This document shows, piece by piece, positions 42,014 through 50,125 of a DNA stretch of 64,000 bases (position 1 is its first letter; each line of letters opens with the position of its first letter). Origin of the DNA: Sinomonas sp. ASV486 (GTDB taxonomy: Bacteria; Actinomycetota; Actinomycetes; Actinomycetales; Micrococcaceae). The notes under the pieces are model-generated. The model did no database searches. It was not told the origin of the DNA and was given only the letters and a program-made list of their open reading frames with translations. The stretch is from assembly GCF_030908215.1 (NCBI RefSeq), contig NZ_JAVFJK010000004.1, positions 1-64,000 on the forward strand, read 5' to 3'. The position numbers and the translations under genes were made by a program.

Positions 42014-42850
42014 TCACGGCTGCTCGCGGCGGGCCGCGCGCCGGTAGCCGAGCCCCGTGACGACGGTCATGAGCACGAACCATCCGACGACGATGCTCCA
42101 ACTGCGCAGGGGGCTGAAGTCCGCGGAGACCCCCAGGAAGTGGAGTTCGTCCTTCGGCGCGAGCGAGGTCCAGACCAGGAGGCCCAGATGGTGCGTCGGG
42201 ATCCACGGGGCGACGTCGCTGAAGACCTTGGGAAGCACGGACAGGGGCATGAAGTACCCCGACAGGAAGGAAAGCGGGAGGAACACGAGGTTGACGATCG
42301 TCGTGGCGGCGCGTGTGCGCACCCAGTAGGCGATGGCCGTCCCCGTCGTGGCGAACGCGACCGACCCCGTCACCGCGATCGCCGATGCCGCGGCCCACGG
42401 CCCGAGCTCGAACCTGATCCCGCCGAACAGGGCGACGGCGCTGATGAGCAGCACGATGCCTACGGAGAAGACGATATTGAGCACGAGCTTGCCCACGAAG
42501 TAGGCGATCATCGGCATGGGCGTCGCGAAGAGCCGTCGCAGCCAGCCCTTGGCGCGTTCCTGCGCAATGTCGCCGCCCATCGAGAAGAGTGCCTGGCTCA
42601 CGACCCCGTAGCAGGAGAACGATCCGAAGAGGATTACGCCGACCCCCGTCCCCGACGGCAGTCTCTGGCTCGACTGGGCGAGGCCGAACATCGCGAAGAG
42701 GATGGCCGGCAGCACCACGACGCCGACCAGGTACTCGGGCGTGCGGAGCACCTTGACGACCTCGGTCCAGCTCTGCGCCCACAGCGCGGCCGCGAGGCCG
42801 CCTCCCCGGCGGGCGGTCGGGCTCAAACGACGTTCCGGAAGGGCGGTCAA
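42014..42850 (-). CDS. ABC-2-type exporter permease
   Basis: A 278-residue permease with six predicted membrane segments (first at about 38-58). It is translationally coupled to the ATPase gene upstream (four-base overlap). The family exports drugs, polysaccharide or lipids; the substrate here is unknown. Its topology begins with a cytoplasmic tail (MTALPERRLSPTARRGGG). Confidence 0.82.
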   Translation of the reverse strand: MTALPERRLSPTARRGGGLAAALWAQSWTEVVKVLRTPEYLVGVVVLPAILFAMFGLAQSSQRLPSGTGVGVILFGSFSCYGVVSQALFSMGGDIAQERAKGWLRRLFATPMPMIAYFVGKLVLNIVFSVGIVLLISAVALFGGIRFELGPWAAASAIAVTGSVAFATTGTAIAYWVRTRAATTIVNLVFLPLSFLSGYFMPLSVLPKVFSDVAPWIPTHHLGLLVWTSLAPKDELHFLGVSADFSPLRSWSIVVGWFVLMTVVTGLGYRRAARREQP

Positions 42851-43821
42851 GGCGTTCCCCCATCGCTTGGCTGCGGCTTGGTCGTTCGGTCGGTCAGGTG
42901 CAGGAAGGCATCCTCGAGCGTCGCCTCGGTGACCGTCAGGTCCGCAACGCTCCAGCCCTCCGTGAAGAGCCTGCGCAGGAGTGCCTCCGGGCTGTTGCAG
43001 CGCACGACGGCGGCGCGCGCCTTCCCCGGCAACGCTGAAGTGGGCGGCGGGTCGCCGCCGTCGAACTCGGCGTGGATGACTCCCGCGGTCGTCGACAGGA
43101 CGTCGAGCGGTGCGTCGGTCGTGAGGGCCACCCGGCGGCCGGCCACGAGGCGCTTGGCGGCCTCGGGCGTGCTGTCCTGGATGACGCGGCCGCTGTCCAG
43201 GAGGATGAGGCGCTGGGCAAACTCATCGGCCTCGGAGAGGTTGTGCGTCGAGAAGAGGATCGTCTTGCCAAGGCCGGCGAAGCCCTGCACCTGCGTCCAG
43301 AATTCGCGCCGCGCGGCGACGTCGAGAGAGGCTGTCGGTTCGTCGAGGTACATGAGGTCGGGGTCCCCGACGACTGCCATGGCGAACGAGAGCCGCTGCC
43401 GCAGACCGCCAGAGAGCTCGTTGGTCTTCTTGCGCAGGTGTTCCGTGAGGCCGGCGCGCTCGAGGGCCTCGGCCACAGGAATCCCCACCGGATAGTAGCT
43501 CGAGACCAGGGTGACGATCTCCCTGACGGTGAGGCCATCCGGCGCTCCGGTGTCCTGGAGCATGGCGCCCACCCGGGACTTGACTGCTCTCGAGGACGGC
43601 GATGCACCGAACACTTCGATCGTGCCGGCCGTCGGGGTCCTCATGCCCAGCAGGAGCTCGATCAGGGTGGTCTTTCCGGCGCCGTTCGGACCGAGAACGG
43701 CGGCGACCTCGCCGGGCGCGATCATGAGTGAGATGCCGTCGAGGGCGAACTTGTCGCCGTAGCGCTTGGTGAGTGATGAGATGGCGATGGCTGGCGGGCC
43801 GCCGCTGTGCGTTTCCCCCAT
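42847..43821 (-). CDS. ABC-2-type exporter ATPase
   Basis: A 324-residue ABC ATPase. Walker A is GPNGAGKTT, the signature is LSGGLRQRL, Walker B is LMYLDEPTASLD and the switch is FSTHN. A C-terminal region of about 90 residues ends in a domain common to DrrA/CcmA-like exporters (LEDAFLHLTDR). ATG at 43821 is chosen because the domain starts there; a TTG 33 codons upstream is unlikely. It is divergent to the ECF sigma gene of the alkylation operon. Confidence 0.84.
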   Translation of the reverse strand: MGETHSGGPPAIAISSLTKRYGDKFALDGISLMIAPGEVAAVLGPNGAGKTTLIELLLGMRTPTAGTIEVFGASPSSRAVKSRVGAMLQDTGAPDGLTVREIVTLVSSYYPVGIPVAEALERAGLTEHLRKKTNELSGGLRQRLSFAMAVVGDPDLMYLDEPTASLDVAARREFWTQVQGFAGLGKTILFSTHNLSEADEFAQRLILLDSGRVIQDSTPEAAKRLVAGRRVALTTDAPLDVLSTTAGVIHAEFDGGDPPPTSALPGKARAAVVRCNSPEALLRRLFTEGWSVADLTVTEATLEDAFLHLTDRTTKPQPSDGGTP

Positions 43822-43960
43822 GGCCGAGACCCTAGCAGCGGGCACCGACGCTCCAGTAGGGCCCAAGGTTGGGCACCTTCGGCGCCGTCCACCGGTGCGT
43901 CGGTGGAAAGATAGTCGCAATACACCCCGACCTCACACTTCCGGCCCCTGCAGCGTCTAC

Positions 43961-44473
43961 ATGGTGATGGACACGAAACAGCCCTTCGAAAAGCTCGTCG
44001 AGCTCCACGGCGCCGCGGTGCTGCGCGTCTGCCGCGCAGTCGTCGGCCCGCTTGACGCCGACGACGTCTGGCAGGAGACCTTCATCTCCGCACTGCGGGC
44101 CTACACCGAGCTACCGGCAGACGCGAACATCGAGGCGTGGCTCGTGACCATCGCTCACCGGCGCTCCCTGGACTCCGTCCGGGCCTCGGCTCGGCGCGCC
44201 GTTCCGATCGAGTCAGTCCCGGACCGCGAATCGCCTCTGGGGATTCCGGACCCGCCCGGTGACGGTGTCTGGAACCACGTCGCCCGGCTGCCCGACAAGC
44301 AGCGGCGGGTCATCGCCTACCGCTACCTGGCCGATCTTCCCTTCACCGAGATCGCCGCAATCGTTGGCGGCACGCCTGCCGCGGCCCGCCGTTCCGCGGC
44401 GGACGGCATCAAGAAGCTCCGCATCCTCACCTCGGCAGATCTGCCCGAAGGAGACAGTCATGAACAGCACTGA
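43961..44473 (+). CDS. ECF sigma factor heading the alkylation-repair operon
   Basis: A 170-residue sigma-70 family factor. Region 2 is DADDVWQETFISALRAY with IEAWLVTIAHRRSLD, and region 4 is LPDKQRRVIAYRYLADLPFTEIAAIVGG with a helix-turn-helix that ends in an alanine/arginine-rich recognition helix. ATG 43967 is an alternative start that fits a leaderless transcript. Its stop lies inside ogt (14-bp overlap), and no anti-sigma gene is present. The four genes after it all encode alkylation-damage repair enzymes, so this factor probably directs its own repair operon. Confidence 0.83.
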   Translation: MVMDTKQPFEKLVELHGAAVLRVCRAVVGPLDADDVWQETFISALRAYTELPADANIEAWLVTIAHRRSLDSVRASARRAVPIESVPDRESPLGIPDPPGDGVWNHVARLPDKQRRVIAYRYLADLPFTEIAAIVGGTPAAARRSAADGIKKLRILTSADLPEGDSHEQH

Positions 44474-45155
44474 CACGAACAACCACGCGCCGACGGGCAC
44501 CGCTGAGACCGTGCCGCCTGACCAGACGGCGTCAGTGGACGGGCCGGGCCCGGTCGACCTTGCCTTCCCTCCGTACCTCACGGTCATCGAGCCGGGCACG
44601 CTTGAGCGTCTGCGTGGTTCCCTTGCTGCTGAGGCAAGCCGCGAGGGCCTCGTGGACGTGGCGTACCGCATCGTCGATTCCCCGGTGGGCCGGCTCCTCG
44701 TCGCCGCGACAGACCGCGGAATCGTCCGCGTCGCGTACGAGCGCGAAGGTCTCGACGCGGTGCTGCAATCACTCTCGGACAAGCTCAGTCCCCGCATCCT
44801 TGAAGCACCCGCACGCCTTGGATCCGCGGCGCGCGAGATCGAGGAGTACTTCTCCGGCAAGCGCATGCGCTTCGACCTCCCCCTCGACCTGCGGCTTTCA
44901 GCCGGGTTCCGCCGCACGGTCCTTGCCCACCTGGGCGATATCCCGTTCGGGCGCACCGAAAGCTACACCGAGGTGGCGCGCGCAGTGGGCAACCCCAAAG
45001 CGGTGCGTGCGGTGGGTACGGCGTGCGCCACCAATCCCCTGCCCGTCGTGGTGCCCTGCCACCGGGTCCTACGCTCCGATGGCAGTCTGGGCGGGTACAT
45101 CGGCGGCCTTGAGGCAAAGGCAACTCTGCTGGCGCTAGAGGCGGCGGCAGCGTGA
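44460..45155 (+). CDS. ogt: O6-alkylguanine-DNA alkyltransferase with N-terminal extension
   Basis: A 231-residue suicide methyltransferase. The acceptor cysteine is Cys200 in VVVPCHRVL, with the preceding helix RAVGTACATNPL and the end SLGGYIGGLEAK. Typical Ogt proteins have about 170 residues. Here an extra N-terminal stretch of about 60 residues (Thr/Pro-rich, then LAFPPYLTVIEPGTLERLRGSL, 20 or so conserved-looking positions) precedes the usual start at VAYRIVDSPVGRL. It overlaps the sigma gene by 14 bp and alkB by four. The extension could contact the sigma factor; that is speculation based on the arrangement. Confidence 0.88.
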   Translation: MNSTDTNNHAPTGTAETVPPDQTASVDGPGPVDLAFPPYLTVIEPGTLERLRGSLAAEASREGLVDVAYRIVDSPVGRLLVAATDRGIVRVAYEREGLDAVLQSLSDKLSPRILEAPARLGSAAREIEEYFSGKRMRFDLPLDLRLSAGFRRTVLAHLGDIPFGRTESYTEVARAVGNPKAVRAVGTACATNPLPVVVPCHRVLRSDGSLGGYIGGLEAKATLLALEAAAA

Positions 45156-45844
45156 CAACGGCTCTGTTCGGCGACGAGCTCCTCGAGCGGCCCCGCCGGG
45201 AGCTGGCCCCCGGCGCAGTCCACGTGCCCGGCTGGCTGAGCCTTACTCAGCAGGCATGGATGGCTGACCGCTTCCGCGAATGGTCGGCCGGGCCTGTCCC
45301 CCTCCGGGCGGCGAGCGTGCGCGGCCATGAAATGTCCGTCAAGACCGTCTGCCTCGGCTGGCACTGGCAGCCGTATCGCTACACGCGCGAGGCAATCGAC
45401 GTGAACGGAGTCCGCGTCTCGGCCTTACCGGAGTGGCTCGTGCGAGTGGGGCGCCTCGCGGTGGCCGAGGCCTATGGGAACGACCCGGAGGCCGCGGGCT
45501 ATGCGCCGGATACCGCACTCGTGAACTACTACGACGATGCTGCCAAGATGGGCATGCACCAGGACAAGGATGAAATCTCGCTCGAGCCCGTCGTCTCCCT
45601 GTCTATCGGCAACTCGTGCCTGTTCCGCTTCGGCAACACCGAGACCCGCACCAGGCCCTATGAGGACCTGACTCTCGCCTCCGGCGATCTGTTCGTTTTC
45701 GGTGGGCCGTCCCGCCTCGCCTACCACGGAGTCATGAAGACCTACCCCTGCAGTGCACCCGCCGGATGCGGCATGGGGGCCGGGCGCATCAACATCACCC
45801 TGAGAGTCACCGGACTGGAGCAGAAGGAGAGCACCCATGAGTGA
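45152..45844 (+). CDS. alkB: AlkB-type 2-oxoglutarate/Fe(II) dioxygenase
   Basis: A 230-residue oxidative demethylase for 1-methyladenine and 3-methylcytosine in DNA. The iron ligands are His136 and Asp138 (GMHQDKDE) and the histidine in LAYHGVMK. The 2-oxoglutarate site is RINITLR (N-x-T-x-R), and LVNYYDDAAKMG precedes the metal site. GTG at 45152 overlaps the ogt stop as GTGA. Length and motif spacing match bacterial AlkB. Confidence 0.92.
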   Translation: MTTALFGDELLERPRRELAPGAVHVPGWLSLTQQAWMADRFREWSAGPVPLRAASVRGHEMSVKTVCLGWHWQPYRYTREAIDVNGVRVSALPEWLVRVGRLAVAEAYGNDPEAAGYAPDTALVNYYDDAAKMGMHQDKDEISLEPVVSLSIGNSCLFRFGNTETRTRPYEDLTLASGDLFVFGGPSRLAYHGVMKTYPCSAPAGCGMGAGRINITLRVTGLEQKESTHE

Positions 45845-46442
45845 GGCAGCACTCGTCACGGGCGAGGACGGCCTCGCGAGGCCGTCCTGGGCCAGCGTGG
45901 ACACCCTCATGCGCGAGTACTACGACACCGAGTGGGGCATGCCCGTGACGGACGAGCAGGGTCTCTACGAACGCATCTCCCTCGAGGGCTTCCAGGCGGG
46001 CCTGTCCTGGGCCACGATCCTTCGGAAGCGGCCGGCATTCCGCGCAGCGTTCGCGGACTTCGATCCGGAGGCTGTGGCCCTCTTCACGCAGGACGACGTC
46101 GAGCGGCTCATGCTCGACGCGGGCATCGTGCGGAACCGCGCCAAGATCAATGCGGCCATCACCAACGCCAAGGCCACCCTCGCTCTGCGCGAGGAGGGCG
46201 GCCTCGTGGAGTTCGTCTGGTCGTTCCAGCCCGCCGAAACACCGGCTCCGCGCTCATTCGCCGACATCCCCTCCTCATCCCCTGAGTCGGTGACCCTCTC
46301 GAAGGCCCTCAGGAAGAAAGGATTCGCTTTCGTCGGACCGACCACCATGTTCGCCCTCATGGAGGCCATCGGCATCATCGACACCCACCTCGTGGGCAGC
46401 CACCGGCGCGGCAGCTCGGGCATCTGGACGGAAGCCAGCTGA
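45837..46442 (+). CDS. tag: DNA-3-methyladenine glycosylase I
   Basis: A 201-residue Tag-family HhH glycosylase that excises 3-methyladenine. Characteristic blocks are EYYDTEWGMPVTDEQGLYERI in outline, SLEGFQAGLSWATILRKRPAFR and KKGFAFVGPTTMFALMEAIG. Tag zinc ligands at the far ends are not obvious, as in many actinobacterial members. It overlaps alkB by eight bases and is followed at two bases by alkA. Confidence 0.9.
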   Translation: MSEAALVTGEDGLARPSWASVDTLMREYYDTEWGMPVTDEQGLYERISLEGFQAGLSWATILRKRPAFRAAFADFDPEAVALFTQDDVERLMLDAGIVRNRAKINAAITNAKATLALREEGGLVEFVWSFQPAETPAPRSFADIPSSSPESVTLSKALRKKGFAFVGPTTMFALMEAIGIIDTHLVGSHRRGSSGIWTEAS

Positions 46443-46444
46443 CG

Positions 46445-47362
46445 GTGGCCGGGCCCAGCGAAGCAAGACCCCCGGTCATCGAGCGCTGGGAAGCGGAGTC
46501 AAGACCCATACACCTCGAAGCCAACGGGGGCCTTGAGCCCGCCGCGATGCTCGCGAGCCTGGCCGCACACTCGATTCCGGGCGCCGAGCGCACGCAAGCA
46601 GGCGCGGGCATCCACGAGCGGCTCGTCTGCACGACCCAGGGCCCTGTGGCCGCGTCGGTCAGACTGCGTGCGTCGGGCGTGGACGTAACCCTGGAGGGTC
46701 CCCGGGAAGCCGAAGGAGAAGCCCTGGCTGCCGTCCGAACGTGGCTCGACCTCGACGCGGATCTGGACGACGTGCGGGCCGCGCTGGTCGGCGACCCCGA
46801 TCTCCGGCCCCTCGTCCTGGCCCGCCCGGGCCTGCGGGTCATCGGCACAACGAACGTGTTCCAGACAGTCGTCACGACAGTCCTGGGGCAGCAGGTATCG
46901 CTCGCGGCCGGTCGGACCTTCGCTGGCAGGCTCGTGGCCTCCTACGGCACGCCCGGACCAGGCGGCCTCCTGCTCTTCCCGCGCCCCGCGCACCTCGCCG
47001 GCACAGATCCCGGGGAGCTACGGGCCGCCGTCGGGCTCACGGCGGCGAGGGCGCGGACGGTGCATGCGGTGGCGCTGGCCTTCGCCGATCGCCGCGGGGC
47101 CGAGAACACCACGGAGAACGATGCCGCAACGCCTCACCTCACCAGGGACGAGTTGCTCGCGCTGCCCGGAATCGGACCGTGGACGGTCGACTACCTCGAG
47201 GTTCGCACCGGCAACCCTGACGCGTTCGCGCCGGGCGATCTGGTGCTCCGACGCGCACTCGGGGGGATATCGGCCGCGCAGGCGGCGGCCCGCAGCGAGG
47301 TCTGGCGCCCGTTCCGCGCGTATGCCCTGGTCCATCTGTGGACGGCCGCCGCGTACCTCTGA
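46445..47362 (+). CDS. alkA: DNA-3-methyladenine glycosylase II
   Basis: A 305-residue HhH-GPD glycosylase with broad alkyl-base specificity. An N-terminal AlkA-type beta domain (residues about 10-110) precedes the helical core (TTNVFQTVVTTVLGQQVS). The hairpin is LLALPGIGPWTVDYLEVR, followed by the catalytic aspartate in AFAPGDLVLRRAL. GTG at 46445 lies two bases after tag, so the operon is tightly packed. It ends 34 bp before the promoter of the tRNA gene. Confidence 0.9.
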   Translation: MAGPSEARPPVIERWEAESRPIHLEANGGLEPAAMLASLAAHSIPGAERTQAGAGIHERLVCTTQGPVAASVRLRASGVDVTLEGPREAEGEALAAVRTWLDLDADLDDVRAALVGDPDLRPLVLARPGLRVIGTTNVFQTVVTTVLGQQVSLAAGRTFAGRLVASYGTPGPGGLLLFPRPAHLAGTDPGELRAAVGLTAARARTVHAVALAFADRRGAENTTENDAATPHLTRDELLALPGIGPWTVDYLEVRTGNPDAFAPGDLVLRRALGGISAAQAAARSEVWRPFRAYALVHLWTAAAYL

Positions 47363-47395
47363 CCCACCCGACACGGGCGCCTCAGGATCCTCAGT

Positions 47396-47424
47396 TTGGC
47401 GCAGAAGCCACCGCCCGGTAGAGT
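47396..47424 (+). promoter_or_regulatory. tRNA-Ser promoter
   Basis: TTGGCG (47396-47401) and TAGAGT (47419-47424) have a 17-bp spacer, placing the start about five bases before the mature tRNA. Confidence 0.65.
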
Positions 47425-47435
47425 TGATGCCTGCT

Positions 47436-47520
47436 GGTGGTGTGTCCGAGCGGCCGAAGGTGCATCACTCGAAATGATGTTTGGGGCAACCCAACGGGGG
47501 TTCAAATCCCTCCACCACCG
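47436..47520 (+). tRNA. tRNA-Ser (anticodon CGA)
   Basis: An 85-nt tRNA with a long variable arm. The acceptor stem GGTGGTG pairs with CACCACC, the anticodon loop CTCGAAA gives CGA (reads UCG), the T-loop is GGTTCAAATC and the discriminator is G. The 3' CCA is not encoded (CCC follows). Confidence 0.93.
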
Positions 47521-47529
47521 CCCAGCACG

Positions 47530-47571
47530 AAGGCCCCTGCGGCCCCGGTATCCCGGGGAAACAGGGGCCTT
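47530..47571 (+). terminator. Terminator after tRNA-Ser
   Basis: The arm AAGGCCCCTG pairs with CAGGGGCCTT around an inner CCCCGG/CCCGGGG hairpin, followed by TCGTCATCTC. It lies ten bases past the tRNA. Confidence 0.75.
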
Positions 47572-47641
47572 CGTCATCTCCCCGACCGCCAGCTCTCCAG
47601 CGTATGATGCAGGCCACACGAGGTCGAAGAGGAGAGCGTCA

Positions 47642-48058
47642 ATGGGTGGGAAATCGGAGAACGGGAAGCCGCTGGCCGTGAAATGGCTCGACGAGCCGGA
47701 AGAGCATGACTACCCCGCCGCCGCGGCCTACCTTGAGCTCCTTGCGAGGCCCAAGAATGTCAAAACCCTCGTCGAGGCGCTCCGCAAGGCACCGGTCACG
47801 CACCAGAAGGCCAAGGACATCCTCCGTGCCTCCGGTCTCGCGCTGCTCGAGGAAACGAACGCCCACGTCCGGTCCGACCTCGTCAAGGTCCACAAGGGCG
47901 ACAAGCTCTCCCCCATCCTGCTCGTCCGCGGAGACCTCTCCTCTGGGAAGGTGCTGCAGGTTGCCGACGGCTACCACCGGGTGTGTGCGAGCTACCACGT
48001 GGACGAGAACACGGACATCCCCGTGAAGATCGCGGACTTCCCCGCCCGGAGCGCGTGA
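47642..48058 (+). CDS. Small protein with a ParB/Srx-like motif
   Basis: A 138-residue soluble protein. The C-terminal half contains LSPILLVRGDLSSGKVLQVADG followed by YHRVCASYHV, resembling the ParB/sulfiredoxin motif (D-G-x-H-R), and the N-terminal half is helical (PKNVKTLVEALRKAPVTHQKAKDILRA in outline). Proteins of this type are common in actinobacteria, but a function is not established. It is followed at 12 bp by the antiporter gene and may share its transcript. Confidence 0.65.
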   Translation: MGGKSENGKPLAVKWLDEPEEHDYPAAAAYLELLARPKNVKTLVEALRKAPVTHQKAKDILRASGLALLEETNAHVRSDLVKVHKGDKLSPILLVRGDLSSGKVLQVADGYHRVCASYHVDENTDIPVKIADFPARSA

Positions 48059-48070
48059 GGCCCGGCCCAC

Positions 48071-49252
48071 GTGTCGTTCGTTGAGCTCTCCCTCATCTGT
48101 GTCGTCGCGCTCCTGGGCCCCGCACTTGCCGCAAAGCGGTCATGGCACCTCCCGCTCGTCCTGGGCGAGCTCCTCGCGGGTGTCATCGTCGGCAAGTCAC
48201 TTCTGGGTTGGGTCAACGCGGGCAACGAGACGTTCACGTTCCTGGCGGATATCGGCTTCGCGCTCATGATGTTCGTTGCCGGCACGCACGTGCCGATGCG
48301 CGACCGCACGATCCGCGACGCGGTCGGCAAGGGCGCGCTCCGCGTCGTCATCACGGCGGTCCTGGCCGCGGCGCTCGGAATCGGCGTCGCCATACTCTTG
48401 GGGTCGGCGAATGCGCCGCTGTACGTGGTTCTCATGGCGTCGTCGTCGGCCGCCTTGGTCCTGCCCATCGTCGACTCGCTCAAGCTCAGCGGTCCGAGCG
48501 TCCTCGAACTGACCGCACAGGTGGCCCTCGCGGACGTCGCCGCGATCGTTGCACTCCCACTGGCCATCGATCCCGCCAACGCCGGTCCGAAAGCCCTCGG
48601 AGCTCTCGCGGTGGCCGTGTGCGCCATCGTCCTCTGGTGGGGGCTGCGGCGCTTCGAGAACGACGGATCACGCCAACGCCTCCACGACATGTCGGAGGCG
48701 AGGAAGTTTGCGCTCGAGCTGCGCATCCAGCTGTCAATCCTGTTCGCGCTGGCCGGTCTGGCCGTTTTCACCCACGTGTCGATCATGCTCGCGGGGTTCG
48801 CGTTCGGCCTCGCGGTCTCCGCGGTCGGGGAGCCGCGCCGCCTCGCTCGGCAGCTGTTCGCGCTCAACGACGGCTTCCTCGGCCCGGTCTTCTTCGTCTG
48901 GCTGGGCGCGTCGATCGACCTCCGCCAGCTCGGCGGCCACCCGCAGATGATCCTGCTCGGCCTGCTCCTTGGCGTCGGCGCAGTCGTGGCACACGCTGCC
49001 AACCGGCTCGCGGGCCTTCCGCTGCCATTCGCGATCGCCTCCGCGGCGCAGCTCGGCGTGCCCGTGGCCGCCGCGACGATCGGCCACAGCCTCGGCGTGC
49101 TCGCGCCTGGGGAGGACGCCGCCCTCCTGTTGGGAGCGCTGGTCACGATCGGAGGCACTACCGCGGCAGCCTCCTGGGCCGCCAAACGTGCAGCGGCGTC
49201 TGGGCCGCCAACAGCGAGCGCACGCGGAGGCCAGGCCCAGCCGGCGGGCTGA
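48071..49252 (+). CDS. CPA2-family cation:proton antiporter (KefB-like membrane domain)
   Basis: A 393-residue protein with 11-12 membrane segments and no C-terminal TrkA-N domain. It begins SFVELSLICVVALLGPALAAKR, with LPLVLGELLAGVIVGKSLLG typical of Na+/H+ or K+/H+ exchanger family CPA2. The start is GTG. Ion specificity cannot be told from sequence. It ends in a low-complexity tail. Confidence 0.82.
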   Translation: MSFVELSLICVVALLGPALAAKRSWHLPLVLGELLAGVIVGKSLLGWVNAGNETFTFLADIGFALMMFVAGTHVPMRDRTIRDAVGKGALRVVITAVLAAALGIGVAILLGSANAPLYVVLMASSSAALVLPIVDSLKLSGPSVLELTAQVALADVAAIVALPLAIDPANAGPKALGALAVAVCAIVLWWGLRRFENDGSRQRLHDMSEARKFALELRIQLSILFALAGLAVFTHVSIMLAGFAFGLAVSAVGEPRRLARQLFALNDGFLGPVFFVWLGASIDLRQLGGHPQMILLGLLLGVGAVVAHAANRLAGLPLPFAIASAAQLGVPVAAATIGHSLGVLAPGEDAALLLGALVTIGGTTAAASWAAKRAAASGPPTASARGGQAQPAG

Positions 49253-49383
49253 GAACGGTGACGGCCGGGGCCCGGACACGAACAATCCACAGAAGCCTCT
49301 TTCAGGTAGACGTCTGCAGCGAGCTCTACGGTCGGTAGAATTGGCCTCCACACCACGGGGACCGGCCAAGAGCAGGGAGGCAC

Positions 49384-50043
49384 ATGACGCGTCGACGCGA
49401 CACCGTGCCCGCCCCCGGCTCCCTCCGGCGTTCCCTGCGCACGACGGCGCTCGGCGGCTCGGTCACGGCCCTCGCCGCCGGGGCGCACGCGTGGGCGGGC
49501 GGCGACCTCCCGCACCCGCTCATCCTCGGCGCGCTCGTCGCCCTCACAGTCCTGGTGTCGGCAGCGGTCGCCCGACTGCCGCTGCGGCTCCCCGGGCTCA
49601 TCGCGGCCCTCGGCGCAGGCCAAGTGGTCCTGCACGAGGCGTTCACCGCGCTCGCCCCGGCGGGTGCCGCCGCGCCGTCGGCCGCCTCGGCGCTCGCGAG
49701 GGGACGGCACCAGCACAGCGCCGACGCACTGTCGGCGCTCGAATCGCTCGGAGCCGAGCCGTCCCTCTCCGCGGCCAACGATCACGCTTCCCCGCTCATG
49801 CTCGGACTGCACATCGCCGCGACGCTGGCCTGTGCCCTCGCGATCCGGAAGGTCGAGCAGGCCCTGGCCGCCATGGCCGAGTGGCTCCGGCCCCTCACGC
49901 ACCTGCCGGAACCGGTCGCCGTCATGCCTTCTGCCCCGCCCCGGCCGTTCGCCGCAGCCCCCGTGCGCCACGCGCGGACGTGGCGCGAGCTGGCGCCGCC
50001 GCCCCAACGCGGGCCGCCCCGCGCAGCACCCGCCTTCGCCTGA
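49384..50043 (+). CDS. Hypothetical membrane protein upstream of ycnI-like gene
   Basis: A 219-residue protein with four predicted membrane segments (about 22-42, 48-66, 72-90 and 132-152) and a His-containing loop (ARGRHQHSADAL). The C-terminus is Pro-rich. A ribosome site (AGGGAGG) precedes the ATG, and TAGAAT about 50 bp upstream may be the -10. No family is recognised. It lies 82 bp before a YcnI-type copper protein gene, and such small membrane proteins often accompany copper-handling genes; that link is inferred. Confidence 0.65.
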   Translation: MTRRRDTVPAPGSLRRSLRTTALGGSVTALAAGAHAWAGGDLPHPLILGALVALTVLVSAAVARLPLRLPGLIAALGAGQVVLHEAFTALAPAGAAAPSAASALARGRHQHSADALSALESLGAEPSLSAANDHASPLMLGLHIAATLACALAIRKVEQALAAMAEWLRPLTHLPEPVAVMPSAPPRPFAAAPVRHARTWRELAPPPQRGPPRAAPAFA

Positions 50044-50125
50044 CCAGCGCCCCGGCTTCCGGCGGCGCCGCCACTGGACCCTTCTGACACGCCGGCGCGC
50101 TGCTGCGCGCCGCGAAAGGCATGCT

